Origin: Gentiana macrophylla
Taxonomy: Eukaryota > Streptophyta > Magnoliopsida > Gentianales > Gentianaceae
Assembly: GCA_026214975.1 (NCBI GenBank)
Contig: CM047810.1
Span: forward strand, 37,875,280 to 37,939,279
DNA length: 64,000 nucleotides
Direction of reading: 5' to 3'
In this document: positions 10,625-22,100 of the stretch, one piece after another
Layout of the letters: every line of letters starts with the position of its first letter
How positions within the stretch are numbered: position 1 is the stretch's first letter
Program-made: the position numbers and the translations under genes
Notes under the pieces: model-generated
The model's input: only the letters and a program-made list of their open reading frames with translations
Databases searched by the model: none
Told to the model about the DNA's origin: nothing

Positions 10625-12392
10625 ATTTGGATATACAGAAACCGAATCCGGATCCGATCCATAATTGGATCGTCGATTCGATTCTCAAAGACCGATCGAG
10701 AAACTCGATCATGCACAGAGGAAGCTACGAATAAATTCGCATGCGATAATACCACGATTCGATTCGCATAAATAATTAATACGAATATAAGAAAGTTGAA
10801 GATTTACCTTATTTAAGAGGAATAGTAATTCGAGAGATGGAGAAGCCACAATCTTCCGGATTGTATCTCCTAGCGACGTCTAGTGAACGTCGATCCTCGC
10901 CGCAGAACCTCCTCGAATATGCACAAGAAAAATCCTAGATTTTTCTCCTCTTAATGACTAAGGCACGAAACTAATTTTTCTTCCTTTTAATTTAAGTGGC
11001 GCATTTTTGTAATATGTATTGTGTTAGGAGGAACTCTCTTTATATAGGAAAATAACTAGTCAATAGAGATATCTTTTTCACACCACAATTACCTATTCCC
11101 ATAAGGAAAAGATATTTGCCAAAAGATAAGAGATAATTCCCAAAAAATCAATCTCTTATTTTTCCATTAATTATCCAACAAATAGATAATTAATTAATTA
11201 CACATGTGACATAATCTAGGAAAATTTCTTTTCCTAATTTATCACATAATAGGCGCCACCTTTTTCATCATTTTAATAGAAAATGTCTTTTCTATTTTAT
11301 AAATTATTTACCAAATAAATAATATTGCATATGTATTAAATAGACCAACTATTTAATTTATTCTCGAGGTTCCATAAAACGAGAAAACACTCGCGTGTTA
11401 GGATTCAACCCGGGGACCATGGACCTTAAACCAGTAGCTACAATAAATAAAATATTCATCGAACAGAATATTTCTACTCAACATATTAATTCCGGAATTA
11501 AGCCACCATAAATCCAAAACCGAACTCTATCGATTATAGATATAAGTTATTCTCAAAAACGTCGAGTCGAGTCGATAAGTGTCCATTGATATAATCATTA
11601 CATATAAACTAACCCTCCATAGACTATCCGTAATGAAGCGGGATTATTTCCGTAAACCTTCTTCAATACCTCTTATCATTATTTACCATTAACCCACTAG
11701 TGATCAATTAGTTCATATAACCAATACGAACTCCGTGGATCGATCAGTTTCTAGGATTAACAAATAAGGGTATTGTCTTTCTACTTCCCATAGGAAGGAA
11801 TGAATTCCATATCTGTGAAACACACACTTCTCACTCATTCCAGAATAGTGCCAACGTGAAAGTGATTTGGACCGCGCCTCTTAGCGATCCTTAACGAACA
11901 CATCAAACCCTCGTCACGAAACCAAGTAGAAGAGTCTCAGAATCACTTCAGGATTAAGGTTAATCCATATATGATCATCTTGTGATTTAATAAGATTTCT
12001 CAATCACAGAATTATATGAGAAACTCAGATTAAATCGGTCCACTCTTATATGACTCTTATCATATATAAATGCCCCACTTAGACAACCAATGTCGACGAT
12101 CCGGATAAGACGGTCACACCATAAAGTGTTCTGGGCGCATTAATGGTGGTTTAATCAATAGACCTCATACTTTGATTAACTTCACCACGGACTAATATTT
12201 CAAGTGTATCACCATAAACTTAATCCTCATGTGTGACACACACTAAGTTATATGGCTACATATGATACGACTTAGGGTTTTGATGAGTGTATTACTTACA
12301 AGCACGAAGTAAGTAATAAGATGAGAATAAATCATCATTTATTAATTCTAAAAACAATTACATAAATTGTCTTTCAGGCGCTACTTCCAACA
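10625..12392 (-). repeat. LTR (minus strand) of a truncated LTR retrotransposon with initiator-Met PBS
   Basis: On the minus strand this starts TGTTGGAAGTAGCGCC at 12392. It has a promoter-like CTATATAAAGAGAG (about 11047-11034) and is followed at 10623-10611 by TGGTATCGAGC, close to the initiator-Met primer site TGGTATCAGAGC. So it is a 5' LTR of about 1.77 kb whose internal region is cut off within about 120 bp near the AT microsatellite. No target duplication was found. Family not identified; the PBS is shared by copia elements and some gypsy elements. Confidence 0.65.
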
Positions 12393-13112
12393 GGTACGTG
12401 CACACCCTCATGTTCTACTACCAATAAATTTTGGAGCAAGCTTTGGAAGCGAAAGCTTCCCCCCGTATTACTCAGTTTGTTTGGAGATCTTGTTTATAAC
12501 GCCCGCTCTCGGATACCGAGTCCTTATCCGGAAACAAAACGCTCGGCACATATAATATCAAATAAATTCAATATTATATGTAAGCCTCTACTACGTCGTC
12601 TCGAGTTAGGCAAACGGAAGCTAAAGAGACTCGACAAAACCATCATAATTGCTACTAAGAATAGAAACTCAACTAAGGATAGAAATGTAACATCTATTAC
12701 ATCGGAAGAAACCAAACAAAACGTAACAACGTACGAAATCCTCTAAAAGAAACTAAAAAGAAAATACAAAACTTTCCTAAGGAAACGACAAGTCTATAGT
12801 ATAATAAAGAAAAGAACAAAAAGTAAATGCTTAAACTCCGGCATCCTCAAACGTCGTCATCAAAGTCTGCCTCGAACTCTGGGTCTACCTGTTCATCTTT
12901 TCTCCCCCAAACACAAAGAAAAACAATGCATTTGAAGTAAGTACAAAGTACTCAATAAGAGGTGGAAGCTTCAAACTAACTAAGGTTTATAAACAAGTTT
13001 TATGTTTAAATAAATTATCTTTCTGAGACCGACTCAATCTAGGGTTCACTTCATGTCCATCAACATGTCATTACTATACGTTTCTAGCTTAGCTTATCTG
13101 TGTTACATCAGC

Positions 13113-13229
13113 TGTAATATTCCGATTTTCGGGAAAGGGCAGACGTGTCTTTTTGCGAAAATGAAATATTGGGTTCGGTTCCTTTTATTCGGAGTTAATT
13201 AATTGGACGGTTGTTTATATATATCTCGA

Positions 13230-13279
<50 letters not shown>

Positions 13280-15193
13280 AAATCTGAAATTTTATAACTA
13301 AGGGCAAATAAGGAAAACTAAGGTTTTGTGGGAAGTGGTAATTAAAGGAAAAATTAGACTGATAATCCCCATAACCTAATTACAAAAAAAAAAGAAGTAG
13401 TTTTTTTCTCTTCTCTTCATGCGCATTCAAGGAGAGAATTGAGAGTTGGGAAAGTTTCACCAATAATCAAGCAATTCTTGGTTGTTTTCAGATCAGGCAG
13501 AGAGCGTTGGAATCGCCGTGAGGAAAGCATCGTCTTGATACCGATTTGGTTGGCAAAGCTGCAGGCTTTTGTTGAGGTTTTGATCGTTTTGGGGCTGCGT
13601 GATAGGTAAGAAAAACTATTCCTATGATTTCAATTCTTAGTTGTAAGGATTAGATCTTTTCTTAAGAAGTTTTGGTGTTAGGAAGATGAGTTTTGCTTTG
13701 GTTAATGACTATGGATGATATGGTGCATTTAGATGAGGTTTTTCGTACTTCACTGTGTTAATTTTGCTGATGTTTGGTTGAGAAACGATGTGGAAATCGT
13801 GTTGGAGATTTTAGGGTTCTAGCCGAAACCCAGGTCGGACGGGCGTTTGCCTTGGCTACATTTCAGACGGGCGTCTGAATTACCTGGACGGGCGTCTGAG
13901 GTGTTGTTTTGGATTCAGGATGTAGCTGTTTTAGGGGGGACGAGCGTCTGGGGAAAGTGGACGGGCGTCCAGTTTTGGACGGGCGTCCAGTAGGTTCCAG
14001 ACGGGCGTCCATGTCTTTAAACGGGCGTTTGGTTGTTGTTCAGCCTTATAAGTACGTTTTATCATTTCTAAACCTTTAAACGTGATATGTTAACACTGTA
14101 TAAACTTGAACAAGCCTCGAATTGAGCTTACGATTCGTTCGCTTAAAACACCGAATGTACTCTTAAAGGAGTTGAAGTTCGGATCCGTCGGAAGAGCATG
14201 ATAGGCTTGTGCTTTGATGAGTTAACATTCATCAATGTCGTGTAATTGCTAGGACTTGTCCGTGTCTAAAGTGGTCAGGAAGAGAGTAGTAGGTGTGAGG
14301 GAGATTATTTGAAAACACTTAGGTGGCTAGTTAATCATCCTAATAATCAACGTACTTGACTAGTAAAAGATTAAACAACATGTCTCTCTTGGCTAGGCAC
14401 CAGGCTAAATCGCGATGCATGTGCTACCTCTGAAGGTGGAAGAACTCCGTAGGTCAAAGACCCTAAGTACGGAGGGACTCTGCTGAGACGCGCGAGCTAT
14501 CGGAGTCTACCTATTCTAGTCTCCGTGGATATTGGTGTGATCCACTAATATGTTGCAAAAGAGTGTCCCATAAGTGGATGCGCGTAGTGCCCTTGAGTGC
14601 GGTTGTAACACAGATAAGCTAAGTAGAAACGTTTAGTCAATTCATGTTGATGGACATGAAATGAACCCTAGATTGAGTCGGTCTCTCATAAACAACCAAT
14701 CGATTTAAATATCTTTTCCTTATAAACTACAGTTGTTATCATAGCTTCTCTTTCTTATTAAGTACGTTGTACTTACCTCAAATGCATATTTTCTATGTGT
14801 TTGGAGATGAGAAAACTAAGCAGTTTTCGAGGAGGAGTTCGACGACGACGTTTGTGGCGCTTCGTTGAAGACTTATCATTCTTCGCTTTACTTTTACATT
14901 TGGATTACTTTTGATACTTTTGAGGTAGACTTTTGGTCTTTCGAGACGTGTAGTACTTTTCTTTTGGGATTTTCGTACTTTCTCAAATGTAATAAATTTA
15001 CATTTCCGCTTTTAGATTTCCTTTTCTATTCTTAAACGTTTAGAAATTTTATACCCGAGTTTTTGCTTCCGTTTGCTTTAATTTGATACGACGTAGTAGA
15101 GGCTTACGTATAAAGTGAATTTACTTTTATTTTATACGTGCCGAACGTTCCATCTCCGGATAAGGACTCGGTGTCCGGGAACGGGGCGTTACA
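13113..15193 (+). mobile_element. Solo LTR-X copy B, inserted into copy A
   Basis: Starts TGTAATATTCCGATTTTCGG and ends GTCCGGGAACGGGGCGTTACA. Flanked by the perfect duplication TCAGC (13108-13112 and 15194-15198), so it is a solo LTR left by LTR-LTR recombination. Removing it restores the TGTTACATCAG...CACTACGCATGGT stretch found intact in the other LTR-X copies. It includes an (AT)n run at 13232-13277 and a GC-rich mini-repeat block at about 13840-14035. Confidence 0.93.
13840..14035 (+). repeat. GACGGGCGTC mini-repeat block inside LTR-X copy B
   Basis: About eight scattered copies of a 10-12 base motif around ACGGGCGTC, often GGACGGGCGTCTG or GGACGGGCGTCCA, within 200 bp. The other LTR-X copies have different GCGC-rich repeats at the equivalent position. 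Confidence 0.8.
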
Positions 15194-17195
15194 TCAGCAC
15201 TCAACGGCACTACGCATGGTGCTACTCACCACGAAGTAACTGGGTGCAACATATTGGTGGATCTCACCAACAACCACGGAAGCCTATTCTGATAGACTCC
15301 GATAGTGCACACGTTCGGCGAAGTCCCTCCATACGTAGGGTCTCGGACTTAGGGGGATGGTGTTCCTCCGTACGTAGGGTCCAAAGACTTATAGAGTTAT
15401 TCATTTTCAGAACGCACACACATCGCGATATAGACTTGTGCCTTACCAAGAATGAATTGATGTTTAATCTTATTACTATGCAAATATGTAATTATTAATG
15501 GTTATTAACTAGCCACCTAAGTGTTTTCAAGTAAACTCCTCACATCTCCTATTCTCTTACTTAGACTCTACAAGAGCGGATGGCGCCAAGAATTACACTG
15601 ATATTGATGAAAACACTAATCCATCAAAGCACAAGCCAATCATCCTCTTCCGACGGTCCCGGACTTCAACTCCCTTTAAGAGTACATCCGGTGTCAAACT
15701 AAACGCATCGAAGTTTTAATCACGACTTGTTCATATTCATTAAATCTTATTTAAATTCATTAACAAAATTACAACTCAGTTTAAGTATCAACATAACATT
15801 AACCACATAATCCATTGCTTACTATTTATCGATATATATTTATTAAATATATACAATATATATTTATTAAATCAATCCCTTTTTCTTTTATAAACCTGTC
15901 GACACACATGGGAAGAATCCCAACATTTTCCCCCCCACTTAATAAGGACAAGAAAAGTGAATAAAACAGCAGCAGGTAACTACATATACACTATATATAT
16001 ATTTTACTTTTTTTTTAATTTTATTTTATTACCACCTGCAAATTCGACAGCAAGGGATGAGTAATTGTTCCCTTTCTGTTTCTTTCAAGTACTGCCAATC
16101 AACGAAGGGAAAAGAATATACATACTATAAAAAGATAATATCAACATTAAACGAAACCAGAAACAGAACCATAATTATTAAATGTCAAGTGGCTTCATAC
16201 TTTCTGCCGATGGTGTACAACAATTATGTACACTTGAAGGAAAGATAATGACTATGACTATCTTGCTAATTGATATGATTTATTCTACGGGAACTAAAGG
16301 AAAAACGAGGTTTTGCAAATTGTTATCTCAAGAATACGATAGTAAAAGAACACATTTTTTTTTCACCTTAACATCATAAACCATCAATTATTCAATATGA
16401 AACCTCTTATAAAACGAATCAAAACATGATCTAACCTCTCTAAACCATAATTAATTTGTAGGAAGAAATTTCTTACTTTTTAAGAAACTATTCCCACCAA
16501 ACCTTGACAAGGTCCTAAGAGCGTACTAATGGCGACAGGAGACAACTCTTTTGATTGTTGTTGTTTGGATGATGTGAAGAAATATAAAGTTGTCCACAAT
16601 AATACTCCTATCACACTCCTCATTTATCTTATTTTCCGTTAAGATTTACTTTTCAACATCCTATAAAACAACCAACTCAAATAAGACTTTCTCTATATCA
16701 ATTCCTCAATATATTTTTTTTTCACATCTCAACCAATTAATTTAACTACCAACACATTTTCTAATTTTTTTAATACAAAAATCGGAATAAAATATTTTAT
16801 ACTTGCAAAATGAGATTTTAATGTCGTATCATTGTCGAAAAAATGTCAGTATGCGTTTAAACAACCAATTAGGGGATTATTAAATGTCCTCTGATAAATG
16901 TCGTATCGTTTTTATTAGAGGAGATTATTACCGAAGTGATTAAAATTGAGTTTAGTATAGTTGAAGAAAATTAGGATAAATAGATGGAGAGAGAAAAGTG
17001 AATGTGTGGTTAAAAATGCCAGACTATTCACTTTAATGACTCCACTTATTTAAAGGAGACACTTAATTTGAATAAGGGATGGGGAATTAACAAAGTGCCA
17101 TGTGTGTGAATTAAATTACGTGCTGCTTCCCTTATAAAGACATTTAGGGGAGCGAAAAAGCAGCCATTGTGGGCCAGTGCAAGTGGAGGATAAAT

Positions 17196-17312
17196 ATAGA
17201 AGGATTGTGGATATAATTTGTGTGTGATGTGATGTTGTAATGGTGATAATATAGAAGGATTGTAGAGATTAATTTATGTGTGATGTGATGTTATGTTGTA
17301 ATGATGATAATC
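17196..17312 (+). repeat. Two-copy ~58-bp direct repeat
   Basis: ATATAGAAGGATTGT...GTGTGATGTGATGTT is repeated twice in tandem with minor changes. It lies in the part of LTR-X copy A that does not match the other copies. Confidence 0.7.
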
Positions 17313-18263
17313 TATTGATTAAAATAATATTAAATATTAATAGCATATTAAATATTTAGCATATTTCTATTCTTAATTCTCTATCTTCTTCACTGACCCC
17401 TTTTTTTTTTTTTTCCTTTTCCTCTTCTTTTCCTATTTGCTTCAACTTTTTTTTTTCCCTCCAGAAATAAAGAATCAATAAACCCCTTTTTCTTGCTGTA
17501 TGAAAATTTCTATGAATCTTCCATACCCATTCCAATGAGCACTTTTATCAAAGACTTTAATCCAAGTAGCCCTTTTTCGCGTCAAGCAGGAAGAAGAAAA
17601 AAAAACGAATGAGTAGAAAAAATACGAAGAAAGAAAAAAAGGTTGTTTCTACCATTGAAAGAGGGGAAGGAGATGGAGGAAAGAGGAATTAGCTTCTTTT
17701 TTGGTGAGAACATTGTTTCATCCATTCTCTCAAAATAGAGAAGAGGGTAGAGAGTTTAAAAAAAACTTCTCTATTCTCCTACCATTATTTTCCATTTATT
17801 GAAAGAAGTGATCCATTCTGACAAAAAGAAAAAAAGAATTTCTCCAGAACGTTGTCATTAGGGTTGCTATAACTTTCGGGTGTTGAATCGATTTCTTTTA
17901 AGCGGCGATTCCATTTCATTTCGATTCGAAAACCGTTAAGATCCGATTTAGAAAACAGAAGAAATCTCTCAGCCCTTCTTTTCAAACTTTCACACGCATG
18001 AGGGATATTGGAAGAGGGAAATTATGATTCAAAAGGATAGGGAAACTAATGGGGTTTATTTTTCCTTAAATACCCTTATTATTAAATAATCATTTTTTCC
18101 CCCAAATATACATACATATTTCGACTTTACATATATATATATATATATATTTATCTACAATATATATATATATATATACACACATAAAATACTTTAATCC
18201 GTAAATCATAATATTCCATTTTTCGCAAAATGACACGTCTGTCTTTTTTCGAAAAGTTGGGAT

Positions 18264-18840
18264 ATTAAATGCGCTCAAGATTGCCTCCCCACTGCAGAAA
18301 ATCTCGCCATCCGGAAAGTCTGATCTGGCGAGTGCACTTTGTGCGGAGACGGAAAGGAAACTTTAAAGCATTGCCTAATTATTCCGAAAGAAGTTTGGAG
18401 CGGAACTCAAGTAAATACTTTCCATTGTCTTCTTGATTATTTGTTGAATGTGGAAGACGAAGAAACAACGCTTAATATTCTTTGTTTGTTGTGGTCAATA
18501 TGGAAGGCGAGGTGCACGTGGGTTTTCGAAAAAAAGGGGAGTACACATTGAGGCCCTCATTGCATATGCCTATGCAACTGCAAAAGACTACCAAACATCT
18601 CGGGCTGCCATAAATGTGGAGCATATGGAAACATCTCGGGCTGAAAGATGGCAGCCGTCGCCGAGGAATTGTTATAAAGTAAATATTGACGCTTCTATGA
18701 AAGAAGATCACATTATGATAGGAGATGTTTTTCGCGATTCTGATGGAGTTTTACGGCATTCCTTTGCTCTTTCAACAATATGAAATAAATGCAGCTGATT
18801 TCTTTATAATAAAAAAAAAAAAAAAAAACAACAACAACAA
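18264..18840 (+). pseudogene. 5'-truncated LINE (L1-type) 3' end with poly(A)
   Basis: Translated in pieces, this shows an RT-associated zinc-binding motif (CTLCGDGKETLKHCL, about 18330-18375). After a frameshift near 18550 comes a plant RNase H-like segment (CYKVNIDAS then GDVFRDSDGVLRHS, about 18670-18760). That arrangement is typical of the C-terminus of plant L1 LINEs. It ends in an A-rich tail (about 18812-18829) followed by (CAA)n. The 5' part, including RT, is missing. The fragment abuts the end of LTR-X copy A and lies upstream of the thioredoxin-fold gene. Confidence 0.7.
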
Positions 18841-19100
18841 CGTATATTTCTTTGTTTATTGGGGGTGATTCTGATGCAGGGAGAAGCATTGGATTGGTTG
18901 TCGGGATCGTGACACGCGTGTGTATAAGATAAAAGTTCTTTTATCTTGCTCACGTATCGTATCCGAATACCGCAATGAATCGATAAGCACTTCGTCGCAT
19001 CAGAACGACCCGTTTATTGGCAACGCATATGATAGCAAGCAAACAACAGCTCCCGACAACCACTTCTTTCCTTCACTCCCGTTTCACTTTCACCGCGAAA

Positions 19101-22100
19101 ATGGCCGGCATTCTGAACCCGACTGCAACTTTAGTTTTCCGGCCGTTCTCCACAGTTAAAGGATCAAACAGGAGAGCTGCGAGATTTTATTCTCAGTCTT
19201 CAGAAGCTCCTCCTAGTGCTTCCACTTCCGTCAACACCAAACAAGAACCCAACAACACGTTCCGACCTCCTCCAAATTTCAAGCCACCGCAGCCGAAGCG
19301 CTTTTCAGTCAGACCAGACAAGATTCTGGATATTCTGGGAGGTTCTCTGGCCTTAATTTTTCGCCTTGGTACTGGTGCTCTTGTTTCCGGGTACAAATTA
19401 ATGAATCATTGTCTCGTTTTTATTGCTGTCTTTTTTACTGTTGATGAATTTCTATCCACACATATACCGAAGAATATGATTCTGTAGTAGTTTAACAATG
19501 GATATTCAATGTTTAAGAACCTGAGACCCAATATAGATTTATCGAACCGCCAACTGTTGGTTGATTGATTTTGCATGTTGAAGTGAGGCTTCGAAGTATC
19601 ATTTGGTGGTTTTATAACCTTAAATTGAACAACTCAATTAGCAGAGTTACAGAGCTCGTAATTGTACCTAATTGTTGTGCAACCTTGTGATAAGTTTCTG
19701 GTCTTCCATAACTGCATAGTATTTGTTTATGGTGTTTTACATTTCTCTGACCGTGGTTTTTCCTGTATTGTTTCCAGTTAATCAGTGTGTGTTGGTTTAT
19801 TAACGTCGTATTAATGCCAGGTATTCTGCATCATTCGTGTCAAAGGATAGTGTTCCCTCCGACCAGTATGCACTTGAAATTGCTGGTAGATACTCTTTCT
19901 CTGGTTTTTTCATTCCTACCTATCGTCTTCCTTAAGGATAGGTGCATTCATGTTATCCAATATTTTTTCTTCATTTATGTGTTTACCAGTTAGGCTTTCT
20001 ACTCAAATTATATCGGCTATTGAGAGTCTAAAATTTGAAATCTGGTTGTTATACGGGGGGAAGAGGAGAGAGAACTAGCAGGATAGAATTTGAAAGCATT
20101 TTTCTCTTGTTAGTGTCGTAACTGTAAAACATGTGAATCATGATATATGACTTGTTTGGAAAACTTATTAAGATCTCTCTTGACCCTTTATAAAAAAACT
20201 AACCACAAGATTCCGTCTAATAAAGATCTATAAATAATTTCTAAGAGTTCAAATATCTTCTGAACTTGATCTGGTGTATATTTCATTTCCTTCTATGTTT
20301 TAAGAACCAGCTGACACTATAAAAGGATTTGTTTTATGTTTTGTCGAGGACTTGAGGGGTTTTGTTTTGTTTTGTTTTTTGTTTTGCTGCGCATACTTGT
20401 GTAGAATATTTAAATTCTTGAAGATTCATCTTTAAGTATATGATACTTCGTTTTCAACACAAGAAATTTAGTGCTTTTTGGTTATTCACTCAGTGCTGAA
20501 TTGCCTCTAAAAAGGTTTCAAGCTTAAGGAGACTTCAAAGCTAGGTCCACGTCCTGAGCAGCCTATAGAGATATATGAATTTGAAAGGTACTTCTTGTTA
20601 GACATTTATCGCTACAACATAAGCTTCTTCCTTACCTGTCTTGGCTTGATTTGTGAGTACCTTTGTGCTTTTGAATCCATGTTTAAGAAGATCAAGTTGT
20701 CTCCTCGCATTTTCCATTTTCCATTTTTCATTTATCTACCTACAACTAAGTTTTTGAAATCTTGCATATGCCGCACCCTTGAAATGCGGATGATCATGGA
20801 TTTCAACGGATATATCTTCCAGCTGCCCGTTCTGTAGGAAGGTAACAAAAAAATTGCTATTTTTAAGTTGCATTTTTCAGCAAGGAAAGTCCACAATTAT
20901 GTGTCTTTTTTTCTTCTTGTTATACTTAGATGACATTTTTTTGCTAGAAAATCTTGAAATATGAAAAATTGTAATTTTGTCCTATTGTTCTTATGATCAT
21001 TGTCTCTAGCTGAAAATTACTTCTTATTCTTCTTCATTAAGTATTTTCTTTGACCATTTATGTCCTTTTTTAGAGATTTGCCTGCTTATGGGTAATGTCA
21101 ACCAGGATGCTGTGCTTTTCCATCTGAAACCATGATTTTTTATATAATGTAATGTAATTATCCTCCAAGAGTTAACATTGTGTAAAGTTTATAACTTTTG
21201 CCAGGTTCGAGAAATCATTGCAATTTTGGATCTTGATGTCTTGTTCTATCCTTGTCCAAGAAATGGTCCAAATTTCAGGCCCCAAGTAGCTCAGATGGGT
21301 GGAAAGCAACAATTTCCATACATGGTAGCTTTTTCCCCTTTGTTTAACCTGTCCCCATGCTTCCAGCTTCCAGCTTCTGTACTAATTGCAACAAACTCAC
21401 AATTTAAGTGCAGCATAATCTCTTAGTAGTGTTCGGGGTTGAGAGAAAGACATAATACGAAAACGAGGAATGGGAAAGTAAAATATGTAGGAGAAAGCAT
21501 TTAGAAAGCTATGATACACTTTCCCTTATGAAGTATGTGTTGTACATTTATGATCCACGGATACTTCTATTTGATAGCGTGTCCCGTATCCGACACGGAT
21601 ACACACCGTATATTTAGGATACGTGCCCGGAGCGAATTCACAATTTTTTGAAAGTTGAATACTTGATCCGGACATGTATATCTATAACTCGTATTCATAA
21701 AATGGAGAATCTTGTTGACATTTGAAAAACCCGTCATAAATCATTGTAAATCTATCCAAAATGAAGAAAAACTATCAAAAGCGAAGAAAATCATCAAAAA
21801 GTTGTTTTATTTTATGATATTTGATATTTATAGTCCGGTCCTTATAGTTTAATTATGTACATTTTGGTCACTATACTTTTAATATTTATGTATATCTGCT
21901 TTGCACTTGTATCCTACCTATACTTTATAAAAATTTGGCACCCACGTATCTCGTATCCTTGTATCGGTACATGTACAACCTGTTGTACAATAGGGTAAAA
22001 GAGATAAAAGTTCCATTATTCCATATAGCCCATTCGACATGTTGGAATTGAGGTTTAAATGTTATGCTAAACCATATAACTAGTCATTTGTATCATTGTT

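Larger units (their letters stand above)
12495..18268 (-). repeat. Old LTR-X copy A (minus strand), split by a nested solo LTR
   Basis: Its left end (TATAACGCCC then GGATACCGAGTCCTTATCC) matches the left ends of LTR-X copies at 25147, 49701 and 59920. Its right end (TTTTTCGAAAAGTTGGGATATT) matches the right ends of the same copies. A 2081-bp solo LTR of the same family is inserted at 13113-15193. Sequence from about 15900 to 17650 does not line up by eye with the other copies and probably holds further insertions. No target duplication is visible. Confidence 0.75.

Noticed and set aside
12495..18268. Copy A as a solo LTR with target duplication
   Set aside because: The bases flanking the two ends (TTGTT and about ATGCG) do not match, and the right end abuts a LINE fragment.
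19017..19100. Longer start for the thioredoxin-fold protein from 19017
   Set aside because: The codon at 19017 is TTG, not ATG. The in-frame ATG at 19029 is possible, but 19101 has the better start context and gives a typical transit peptide.
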